The notes under the pieces are model-generated. The model did no database searches. It had not been told where the DNA came from and saw nothing but the letters and a program-made list of their open reading frames with translations. Positions 47,199-53,987 of a DNA stretch of 64,000 bases are shown here, piece after piece (position 1 is the stretch's first letter; every line of letters begins with the position of its first letter). The position numbers were made by a program, and so were the translations under genes. The stretch spans positions 1-64,000 of the forward strand of contig JACQBW010000035.1 in NCBI GenBank assembly GCA_016194305.1, written 5' to 3'. The stretch comes from Nitrospirota bacterium. GTDB lineage: Bacteria; Nitrospirota; Nitrospiria; JACQBW01.

Positions 47199-47266
47199 GC
47201 TCGACGCCCTCCGCTTTTGTCTCGCCGCGGCATTAAATCCATAGGTGCGGCGGCCAAAAGAGGTCC
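47199..47266. repeat. family 2 repeat, copy B (inverted relative to copy A)
   Basis: The reverse complement of this segment runs GGACCTCTTTTGG...GGATTTAATG...GGAGGGCGTCGAGC and matches 43511-43579 with about seven mismatches and one gap. The hairpin arms are kept (GCCGCCGC against GCGGCG). It lies between lemA and pdxA, in a GC-rich intergenic stretch (about 47130-47300) that also has a GGGTTC-ttc-GGAAC-like hairpin. Confidence 0.78.
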
Positions 47267-47303
47267 GATTCACCCCTCCCGGTCTGGGGCCAACGCCTTA
47301 TCG

Positions 47304-47876
47304 TTATGGTTTCGAAAAATCCACCTTGGGCACGGATTTGGCCTCTTCCTGAATCTTAAAATAGGGCGCCTCTTTAAAATTAAAGAAGGATGCAACAATG
47401 CTGGATGGAAACATCTTGATTTCCTGATTGAAGGTCTGAACGTTATCGTTATACCGTTTTCTTTCGACAGAAATCCGGTTCTCCGTCCCTGCCAGTTCGT
47501 CCATTAGCCTCTGAAAAGTCAGGTCAGCTTTTAGATTGGGATAGTTTTCAACAACGACCAGAAGTCTGGAGAGCGCCGAAGTCATCTCCTGGTTGGCGTT
47601 GATCTTCTGTTCCGTCGTCTGAGCGCTTCCTATCCTTGCCCTGGCGTTGGCAACCGCTTCCAGGATCTCCTTTTCGTGGGCCGCATATCCCTTGACCGTG
47701 TTGACCAGGTTGGGAATCAGGTCAAATCGGCGTTGAAGCTGATTGTCGACCTGAGCCCAGGAGCCTTTGATCGACTCGTTCATCTGGACCAGACGGTTAT
47801 AGGTGGAAAATATGGACGAAAGAAAAATCAGCCCGATTAGAAGAATTGCGCCCAGAACGATCACTAACTTTTTCAT
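47304..47876 (-). CDS. lemA: LemA family membrane protein
   Basis: A 190-residue LemA protein. A transmembrane helix lies at residues about 3-22 (MKKLVIVLGAILLIGLIFLS). A long helical periplasmic or cytoplasmic domain follows with the family blocks TYNRLVQMNESIKGSWAQVD, QLQRRFDLIPNLVNTVKGYA and ENYPNLKADLTFQRLMDELA in parts, plus GTENRISVERKRYND. ATG 47876 has GAGGAG six bases before it. It is adjacent to a TPM-domain protein gene, the usual lemA neighbour, with a palindromic repeat in between. The molecular role is not known. Confidence 0.93.
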   Translation of the reverse strand: MKKLVIVLGAILLIGLIFLSSIFSTYNRLVQMNESIKGSWAQVDNQLQRRFDLIPNLVNTVKGYAAHEKEILEAVANARARIGSAQTTEQKINANQEMTSALSRLLVVVENYPNLKADLTFQRLMDELAGTENRISVERKRYNDNVQTFNQEIKMFPSSIVASFFNFKEAPYFKIQEEAKSVPKVDFSKP

Positions 47877-47922
47877 ATTTCTCCTCTTTTCAATTTGTGA
47901 TTGAGCACCGAGCGAAATTTCG

Positions 47923-48041
47923 GATTGCTCAAAAAGCTTCAGTTGCAAGGCCGCAGAAGCGAGGCACCCGGAGTGTACATGATCAGTACATGAGGAGTGC
48001 CGAGCTTCGAGAACGCAGCAAATGAGGCTTTTTCAGCAATC
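47923..48041. repeat. family 1 palindromic repeat, copy C
   Basis: A 119 bp inverted repeat starting GATTGCTCAAAAAGC and ending GCTTTTTCAGCAATC, with the centre GTACatgatcaGTAC. Internal AGGCCGCAGAAGCGAGGCAC is complementary in large part to GTGCCGAGCTTCGAGAACG. It fits exactly between the stop of the TPM-domain gene (48049) and the lemA start (47876). Confidence 0.8.
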
Positions 48042-48048
48042 GGCACGT

Positions 48049-48804
48049 TTACCAGTCGCCGGATGCGCCTCCTCCCCCACTCCCCCCCCCTCCAAATCCT
48101 CCAAAACCACCCCCACCCGAGCCACCAAATCCACCGAATCCACCGCCAAATCCTCCTCCTCCGCTTCCCCAGAAACCACCCGGTCCGTTTCGTCTTGAAA
48201 AGGGAGAAAAGAGGAGTCGGCTCAGCAAGAACAGGATGACCAGCACCAAAACCACCCCGTTAAAAAAAAGAGGGTGATCGAGAATCGATTTCTTACCTAT
48301 TTGTCTTTTCCCGTCAAGTGGAATTCCTTTCTTGCTGGCGACGATCTGAATGATCGAATTGACGCCAAGCATCATTCCGGCACCATATTTCCCCTCTTTA
48401 AACTGAGGACGAATCTGACTCCGGATGACCTCTCCGGCGAGACCGTCAGGGATGATTTCTTCCATTCCGTAACCCACTTCGATCCGAATCCGTTTTTCCT
48501 TTTGGGCGGCAATCAGGAGAATTCCATTATCCTCCTTCTCCTTTCCGATTTTCCAGCTCTTGAATAACTCGTTGGCGTATTCATCGAGCGTGGCAAACGG
48601 TTCAAAAGTCGAAATGGTCACGACCGAAATTTCAATCCGCGTCTTCTTTTCAAAATCGGAAATCAATCTTTCCATTTCGGAGGTGGAAGCGGGGTCGAGC
48701 ATGCCGGCAAAATCGTTGACATATCCGATTGGGGCAGGAAAGGACTGTTTGAGTTCCGCATGGGCCGGTAGAACGGAGAAAATAAAGAGCAGCAGGAAAA
48801 ACAT
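48049..48804 (-). CDS. TPM domain protein, YgcG family
   Basis: A 251-residue protein with signal peptide (1-16, ending AHA) and a TPM domain (about 25-150: VNDFAGMLDPASTSEMERLI, DNGILLIAAQKEKRIRIEVG, GYGMEEIIPDGLAGEVI). A transmembrane helix lies around 185-203. A C-terminal glycine-rich tail of about 45 residues follows, made of GGFGG and GGSGGGG runs, as in YgcG/Psb32-related proteins. TPM proteins of this kind occur next to LemA and are thought to work with it at the membrane; some have phosphatase activity. The gene follows the nucleotidyltransferase-like gene by five bases. Confidence 0.88.
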   Translation of the reverse strand: MFFLLLFIFSVLPAHAELKQSFPAPIGYVNDFAGMLDPASTSEMERLISDFEKKTRIEISVVTISTFEPFATLDEYANELFKSWKIGKEKEDNGILLIAAQKEKRIRIEVGYGMEEIIPDGLAGEVIRSQIRPQFKEGKYGAGMMLGVNSIIQIVASKKGIPLDGKRQIGKKSILDHPLFFNGVVLVLVILFLLSRLLFSPFSRRNGPGGFWGSGGGGFGGGFGGFGGSGGGGFGGFGGGGSGGGGASGDW

Positions 48805-48809
48805 CCGAT

Positions 48810-49550
48810 TTAAGTGAGGCGAATTTGATCGATAAGTTTGGATAATTCCTCCAGCTGATTCAGATAATCCTCAAACCAGCCGAGGTATTCTTCTTTGGAA
48901 ATGAGCTTTCCCTTTTTGATCGCCCAGATTTTCAGGAAAGGCGCGGGTGACAGGTGATGTTTCCTGAAAAAGAGTTCAATAAGCTTTTCCCGTTCGATGG
49001 GCGGAGATTCATGTTGAATCAACAAAAGAGAGCGGAGGACAGGAAAAACAGAATTGAGCGAGGTCATGGCGAGATGTTCTATCTCCGCAGGCTTCTTCTC
49101 CGTTTCGAGAAATGCCTGCCGCAACCGGACCTGGATCTTCCTGACTTCGCGTTCACATTCCCTCCGGAGGTCCTGACGGTCAATGGAAAATGTGAAAGGA
49201 TTCTGGCCATAGAGCAGGATATGATGGGAAATAATCTCCTGCCATTCGATGGGGAAAACGTCCCGGGATTGTTCGAGAAAATCGAGGGAGGTGAAGAGTG
49301 GAGGCGTGATCCCGCGCTCTTTCCAATAGTGGGCCCGCTTCTGATATTTTAGAAGATCAAAAAACTTGAGCTCTTTCATGACCATCAGAAGATTCACATT
49401 GGATTTTCCCGGTATATAGTTGACCCCTGCGCCGCTGCCATAAAGAATCAGAGAGGAAAGGGATTCCCTGAAGAGCGGAATCATCTCTTCAGAAAAGGCG
49501 GTCAGAAGGGGATAGAGGTCCGGGTGGACCGAATCAAGCGGGTTCGTCAT
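48810..49550 (-). CDS. nucleotidyltransferase-fold protein, probably degenerate
   Basis: A 246-residue protein. Residues about 33-57 (SSLILYGSGAGVNYIPGKSN followed by VNLLMVM) match the GS...SDxDL signature of minimal nucleotidyltransferases. The acidic metal ligands are replaced by Asn (SNVNLL instead of SDIDLL). The rest is helical, with a segment resembling a substrate-binding helical domain. It may have become a binding or structural protein. The gene sits between the dCache-HAMP-GAF sensor and the TPM gene on the same strand, with very short gaps. Confidence 0.55.
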   Translation of the reverse strand: MTNPLDSVHPDLYPLLTAFSEEMIPLFRESLSSLILYGSGAGVNYIPGKSNVNLLMVMKELKFFDLLKYQKRAHYWKERGITPPLFTSLDFLEQSRDVFPIEWQEIISHHILLYGQNPFTFSIDRQDLRRECEREVRKIQVRLRQAFLETEKKPAEIEHLAMTSLNSVFPVLRSLLLIQHESPPIEREKLIELFFRKHHLSPAPFLKIWAIKKGKLISKEEYLGWFEDYLNQLEELSKLIDQIRLT

Positions 49551-49571
49551 GCCGGGTTCAGCGTAGACAAT

Positions 49572-51356
49572 TTAAAGTTTCTTAACCGGTGGAATTTTGC
49601 GTACATTCTCAATGGCGTTACCCACCTGATGCCCGATCGCGGTTAACAACTCTTCTTCCTGTCCCGAAAGGGGATGAGGCCTTTTGAAGAGAAGTGTAAG
49701 GCCGCCGGTGACCTCTTTCTTAGAAAAGAGCGGAACAGAAGCCGTGGTGGAGAAATCAAATGAATCGGGTATCGCAACTTCGTTGGACCCGTTTTCAACT
49801 CCTGCATTCAGGCAGATAAAAAAATCTTTCTTATTAAGAAAGACATGCATGATTTTTTCAAAAAAGACCTTGCTTTCGGGCTGTTTCAAGAGCGAAGAAG
49901 GAATCCCTTTCAGAAAAATATCAGCGGAGGAATCCATAAGAGAAATAATGACGCCATCGGCTTTCATCATCCCCATGACTTTTCCCGGGGTCACCGATAA
50001 GATCTCTTCCCGGGTCTCACATTCGTTCAACGTGGCGCCCATGGAAAAGAGGGTATACATTTCATTGTTTCTAAGCTCCAGTTCACGGGTCCGAATTTCC
50101 AGCTCCTTGGTGCGCTCTGAAACCTTTTGCTCAAGACCGAAATAGAAGGTCTGCATCTTTTTCGCCATCTCGTTGAATTCATTCCCGACATCTTCGATTT
50201 CATCCCCGGTCTTGAGGTTGATGCGATGATCCAGTTGGCCGTCTCCGATCAATTGAATGCCAGTTTGCAGATCTCGAATCGGTTTGACCAGATTCTTGGA
50301 GACGATCCATCCCAAAAAGGTCAGAACGCCAAAACCGAGAACACCCGCTGAAAGAATCCATTTTAGCAAAGTGTAGATTGGCGCAAATGTTTCTAGCGGA
50401 TCCTGACTCGTAAAGACATACCAGGACTTCCCGCCAAAATTATCCGGTCCGGAATGAAAGGTAATATCGAGAGGCGCAAATCCGTTCAAGGCTTCTCTGC
50501 CGGGATAGTGGACATCCGCGTTGCTGACACTCCATCCTGCCTCGGACTTAAAAATATTTTTTTGCAATTCAGCGGTGAGCTGATGTGTTTTGGTCGGAAA
50601 GATGGGACAAAAAAGAAGCGTGCCGTCCGAACTGGCCAGCATCGTATGGTCTCTCTTTCCGGATTTAATGTAAGTTACCCATTTAAAGAAGATGTCGGCA
50701 TTATGAACCATATTCAATATGCCGATGATCGAGCCGTTCCTGTAAATCGGGGATGCGATATTAAAGGTGTAGTCATTCACCGCCGGGTCGAAGACGATGT
50801 CGCTGATAAAGACTTTCCCTTTCCCTTCCGCATAGGCTGTCTGCCACCATTTCTCCTTTTTGTAATTATAAAGAGGGGTCTTCTTGTCTGACGCGATGAC
50901 ATTTCCTTCAATATTGGTCGCGTAGATAAATCGATGAATTCCGGAATTCTCTTTCTCTTTGTTTTCGAAAGCCTCATACCCTCTGAAATAGAGGGAGGCT
51001 TCGTTTTGAATGATCGTTCGGATTACAGGATCTGTCTCGGTATATTTTGCCCAATTTGCCTCAATCTGTTTCTGATTGCGGACAGGTCCGGACAGATTGG
51101 ATTTTTCAACGATATTCGTAATGTCGAGGGTCGATGAGAGAAAATGCGCCTCTTCAAGGTGATGATCGATCATCGTTTCAAGCCGGTTGCTGGTGACTTC
51201 GGCCAATTCAGCATAGCCTCTTCCAATGGTCTGTTTAAGCGTGGATTTCCCAAAAGTGTAGACAAGCGCAAGACCGAGGACGGTTGAGATAAAGCCGACT
51301 GTCAAAATGGAGAGGGTAATCTTGTTCTGCAGGTTGGTTCTAAAGATTCGAAACAT
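49572..51356 (-). CDS. dCache-HAMP-GAF membrane sensor without output domain
   Basis: A 594-residue membrane sensor. TM1 lies at about 12-33, then a large extracytoplasmic double-Cache region to about 325 (FIYATNIEGNVIASDKKTPL, WWQTAYAEGKGKVFISDIVF, ASPIYRNGSIIGILNMVHNA). TM2 lies around 328-352. HAMP follows with KNLVKPIRDLQTGIQLIGDG, then a coiled coil (KVSERTKELEIRTRELELRN) and a GAF domain to the end. No histidine kinase, GGDEF, EAL or MCP domain follows the GAF, so the output must be a partner protein or direct contact. Its start overlaps the stop of the DUF2231 gene by one base (TAATG). Confidence 0.75.
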   Translation of the reverse strand: MFRIFRTNLQNKITLSILTVGFISTVLGLALVYTFGKSTLKQTIGRGYAELAEVTSNRLETMIDHHLEEAHFLSSTLDITNIVEKSNLSGPVRNQKQIEANWAKYTETDPVIRTIIQNEASLYFRGYEAFENKEKENSGIHRFIYATNIEGNVIASDKKTPLYNYKKEKWWQTAYAEGKGKVFISDIVFDPAVNDYTFNIASPIYRNGSIIGILNMVHNADIFFKWVTYIKSGKRDHTMLASSDGTLLFCPIFPTKTHQLTAELQKNIFKSEAGWSVSNADVHYPGREALNGFAPLDITFHSGPDNFGGKSWYVFTSQDPLETFAPIYTLLKWILSAGVLGFGVLTFLGWIVSKNLVKPIRDLQTGIQLIGDGQLDHRINLKTGDEIEDVGNEFNEMAKKMQTFYFGLEQKVSERTKELEIRTRELELRNNEMYTLFSMGATLNECETREEILSVTPGKVMGMMKADGVIISLMDSSADIFLKGIPSSLLKQPESKVFFEKIMHVFLNKKDFFICLNAGVENGSNEVAIPDSFDFSTTASVPLFSKKEVTGGLTLLFKRPHPLSGQEEELLTAIGHQVGNAIENVRKIPPVKKL

Positions 51357-51811
51357 TATTTCGTCTGCGACGGGACGGGGAGTTGTTGAACCGCCGCGCC
51401 ATATTCGTATACCAGTTTTCCCCCTTTAAACGCGGCATAGCTTAAGAGGAGAATGGCGACGAAACTAAGGAGGATATAGAGGTTAAAAACCTGACCCGAA
51501 AGATCGCCTTTTTTGAAGAATCGGAAGACGAGAAGGACGACAAAAATGACGAGTGCGACCATGGCAAATCCCTTATGGTCATCGATTTGCCGTTCGCTAA
51601 TGCCGGACGACTCGATTTTATCTTCGATCAGGATGCCCGCGCCAGCGGCTAAAGCACCCGTGATGACCGCGAGGATCAGGATATAATAGCCCATTTTTTG
51701 AAACTCCTTTTTCCGGGTAAACCGAAAAAGAATATCAAAGAAGAACGAGGTGAAAAATAACGCAATAGGAAAATGAACCAACATCGGATGGAGATGAAGA
51801 ATATTAAACAT
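51356..51811 (-). CDS. DUF2231 family membrane protein
   Basis: A 151-residue protein with four membrane helices. The N-terminal LHPMLVHFPIALFF matches the DUF2231 signature, whose histidines may bind haem. Helices lie at about 10-30, 40-60, 78-98 and 110-130. The family is widespread and its role is not established, though links to respiration have been suggested. ATG 51811 is chosen; a GTG at 51829 is an alternative. It is the first gene of the minus-strand run down to rsmA, with a perfect palindrome at 51854-51869 ahead of it. It overlaps the sensor gene by one base. Confidence 0.72.
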   Translation of the reverse strand: MFNILHLHPMLVHFPIALFFTSFFFDILFRFTRKKEFQKMGYYILILAVITGALAAGAGILIEDKIESSGISERQIDDHKGFAMVALVIFVVLLVFRFFKKGDLSGQVFNLYILLSFVAILLLSYAAFKGGKLVYEYGAAVQQLPVPSQTK

Positions 51812-51853
51812 GATGAGAATGCCCCACAAATTTATAAAATATTGAAAACAAAA

Positions 51854-51869
51854 GTAATATTTATATTAC
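51854..51869. promoter_or_regulatory. perfect palindrome, candidate operator
   Basis: GTAATATTTATATTAC has seven-base perfect arms and lies 43 bp upstream of the DUF2231 start. Its size and symmetry suit a dimeric regulator, but in AT-rich DNA chance is possible. Confidence 0.3.
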
Positions 51870-51905
51870 AAGATTCAGCGACAAGCGTTGCGGGTAAAGT
51901 TTCAA

Positions 51906-51935
51906 TTGACATATCTTACACCTCCTTGTTAGAAT
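51906..51935 (+). promoter_or_regulatory. promoter of the tRNA-Cys gene
   Basis: TTGACA at 51906-51911 and TAGAAT at 51930-51935 are 18 bp apart, with the tRNA beginning 35 bases further on. Confidence 0.65.
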
Positions 51936-51969
51936 GTTCAACTTCTATTCGCTCAATTTCGTGCATTTG

Positions 51970-52042
51970 GGCGGCGTACCCAAGTGGCTAAGGGAGCAGT
52001 CTGCAAAACTGCGATTCATCGGTTCGATTCCGATCGCCGCCT
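51970..52042 (+). tRNA. tRNA-Cys (GCA)
   Basis: A complete cloverleaf of 73 bases. The acceptor stem is GGCGGCG with CGCCGCC, the anticodon stem GCAGT with ACTGC and loop CTGCAAA gives anticodon GCA (Cys), and the T arm is ATCGG-TTCGATT-CCGAT. CCA is not encoded. It has its own upstream promoter and stands at the edge of the AT-rich gap before the multicopper oxidase operon. Confidence 0.95.
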
Positions 52043-52095
52043 TCCCCAAAATCTCCTTTACGAACCCCTTTTCCACACTCCTGGCAAGCTTCATC

Positions 52096-52121
52096 TGATA
52101 CAAATTCGTGATACAAATTCG
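52096..52121. repeat. 13 bp tandem duplication
   Basis: TGATACAAATTCG occurs twice in direct succession, shortly downstream of the tRNA-Cys gene. It is probably a slippage product; an attachment-site role is not supported. Confidence 0.6.
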
Positions 52122-52612
52122 TTCAATACCTGTCACAAAATTCATTTTTGTCTTTTCCATAGGACATACAGTGAATTTCTTCCCATAAATACGACAACAT
52201 CTTTTCGACTCTCACCTTATTCGGAACGACGATATTGTAGGAAACAGCCGATTATCACCTTCATCTGGCCTATGTTGTCCTATAAAGTCATTAAGTATCT
52301 GATTATGGTAATATTTTACAGTGGAATATAAGTATAAAATAAAGTAACTAAAATAACTTTTAATATCCTAAAAAGATAATATTTTATATTTTTAGGTAAA
52401 TATATTTTCATTAAAAATATTTAAATATGTTTTAAAATTAAATAAATATTAATAATATGAAAATTAAAAATATTTATTCATTATTTATTATTAATATATT
52501 TCATTATTATTATTTTAATTACAATTAGTTACAAATACGACATCAGATAAATTCGATATCTAAGTCTAATTATTTAGACAATTACATAATAATTTGGCAT
52601 TTTGATTGAATT
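52122..52612. other. gene-free, extremely AT-rich regulatory region
   Basis: No credible ORF exists between the tRNA and the first multicopper oxidase gene. From about 52300 to 52610 the sequence is almost entirely A and T with many A- and T-tracts and short palindromes, in sharp contrast to its surroundings. Such DNA is intrinsically bent, easily melted and a usual target of H-NS-like proteins. It directly precedes a sigma-54 promoter, where activator binding sites and bending would be expected. Confidence 0.7.
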
Positions 52613-52630
52613 TTGGCAGTTTTATTGCAT
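52613..52630 (+). promoter_or_regulatory. sigma-54 (-24/-12) promoter of the multicopper oxidase operon
   Basis: TTGGCAGTTTTATTGCAT has the GG (52615-52616) and GC (52627-52628) dinucleotides exactly ten bases apart, matching TGGCA-N-TTGC. The expected transcript start is near 52640, 75 bases before the ATG at 52716. A degenerate second copy, TTGGCAT...TTGA, lies 19 bp upstream at 52594-52609. A sigma-54 promoter needs an AAA+ enhancer-binding activator, which is not in the window. Confidence 0.7.
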
Positions 52631-52715
52631 TTAAGCCTAGGAAAGAAATTATGAGGTCATTAGTTTTAGCGTCGTGAGGTTTAAATTCTTGAAATTGAAA
52701 CAAGGAGAAACGGAT

Positions 52716-53966
52716 ATGCGGAATAGATTGAAAAACATTTTCCTGGCCCTGTTAGGGATATTATCGATTTTTATCGTTTATAATATACCTGTTGCGCAAG
52801 CGATTGTGCAATGCCCTGCCAATGATCCTTTGGCGGTCTGTATTCGGTTGGGTGCGACCGATGGTTATACCAAAGGGGCCGATGGGGAAGATCTCTATAT
52901 TTTCGGTTTTGTCGATCTGACCGGCGTTCCCGAAAATGAAATCGTGAATTATAAGGGCCAGGCCCATCTTCCAGGTCCGATGATTGAAGTTTGGGAAGGC
53001 CAACATCTCTATATTACAGAGACAAACCTTGGCTTCAGTAACCGAATCGATCTGTTTGATCCGCATACGCTTCATTTTCACGGTTTCCCTCATGCGATGG
53101 CGATTTTCGACGGGGTTCCGGATAATTCGATTGCCGTGAACGACGGGCAGGATTTTACCTATTTTTATCAACTCAACGACCCGGGGACCTATCCCTATCA
53201 TTGTCATCAGGAACCGGTTGAGCATATCCAGATGGGCATGGTCGCGTTGATCAATGTTCATCCGTTACAGGACGTTAGCCTCTACCCGGATCAGACGACC
53301 GCACTCGCCGCGCTCAAAGCAAAAGCAGGAATTGGCGACTTCAAATTCGCATCAAACGGATATGCCTATAACGACGGCGGAACGACTCCCGGTACCTCCA
53401 CGACCTATTTTGATCGAGCCTTTAACTTCCTCATCGATGATATCGATGCCCGGAAACACCACAATGATGAAACAATTCAGGAAAGCAAGAATGAATGGCA
53501 CGACTACCATCCCAATCAATATATTTTAAACGGCAGGGTCTATCCGGACACACTCCTCGCTCCGAATGATTCTACGATGACAAGCGGCCACGATTATATC
53601 GGAAGTACCTCCGCGCTTGTCACGGCAAATCAGGGAGAAAAAGTTCTTCTGCGGATGGTCAATCTTGGTTATAAAACCCATACCTTGACGATTCCCGGAA
53701 TCACAATGCGTGTTATCGGTGAAGACGCGAAAATTCTTCGGGGTCCGACCGGCCTTGATCTTTCCTATTCAAGAACCGGGATCGAACTTGCCGGAGGCAA
53801 AACAGCTGATATACTTCTGGATACGGCTGGGGTTGCAAAGGGGACCTATTTCATGTACGCGAGAGAACTTAACCAGGAAGGCTATTTAAGTCTGACCGAT
53901 ATTTTGACGAACGCCCCGCAGAGTGAAAACAACGGCGGGATGATGACTCAGATTATCATTAATTAA
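52716..53966 (+). CDS. two-domain multicopper oxidase-like protein A (domain 1 copper ligands only)
   Basis: A 416-residue exported protein (signal peptide about 1-29, ending AQA) with two cupredoxin domains. Domain 1 has the full set HTLHFHG (H117, H120, H122) and YHCHQEPVEHIQMGM (H162, C163, H164, H170, M175). That gives type 1 copper ligands H117, C163, H170 and M175, plus four trinuclear-site His. In domain 2 the matching motifs are THTLTIPG and YFMYARELNQ, with the trinuclear His gone. Alone it cannot form a trinuclear cluster in the usual interdomain way. The ATG at 52716 has AAGGAGA upstream and begins a signal peptide; a GTG at 52674 is not used. It is first of a three-gene operon behind a sigma-54 promoter. 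It could also be read as an atypical type C two-domain oxidase or a nitrite-reductase relative. Confidence 0.8.
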   Translation: MRNRLKNIFLALLGILSIFIVYNIPVAQAIVQCPANDPLAVCIRLGATDGYTKGADGEDLYIFGFVDLTGVPENEIVNYKGQAHLPGPMIEVWEGQHLYITETNLGFSNRIDLFDPHTLHFHGFPHAMAIFDGVPDNSIAVNDGQDFTYFYQLNDPGTYPYHCHQEPVEHIQMGMVALINVHPLQDVSLYPDQTTALAALKAKAGIGDFKFASNGYAYNDGGTTPGTSTTYFDRAFNFLIDDIDARKHHNDETIQESKNEWHDYHPNQYILNGRVYPDTLLAPNDSTMTSGHDYIGSTSALVTANQGEKVLLRMVNLGYKTHTLTIPGITMRVIGEDAKILRGPTGLDLSYSRTGIELAGGKTADILLDTAGVAKGTYFMYARELNQEGYLSLTDILTNAPQSENNGGMMTQIIIN

Positions 53967-53987
53967 ATTAAGGTGATGGAGAGACCC

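Noticed and set aside
41988-48041. CRISPR array
   Set aside because: The repeats are long palindromes at scattered intergenic sites, not short direct repeats with regular spacers, and there are no cas genes.
51984-52331. 115-codon plus-strand frame across the tRNA and following DNA
   Set aside because: It overlaps tRNA-Cys, has no ribosome-binding site and no protein-like composition.
52716-53966. Copper nitrite reductase
   Set aside because: In nitrite reductase the catalytic His are spread over two domains of identical subunits; here domain 2 lost them and the complement is in the next gene.
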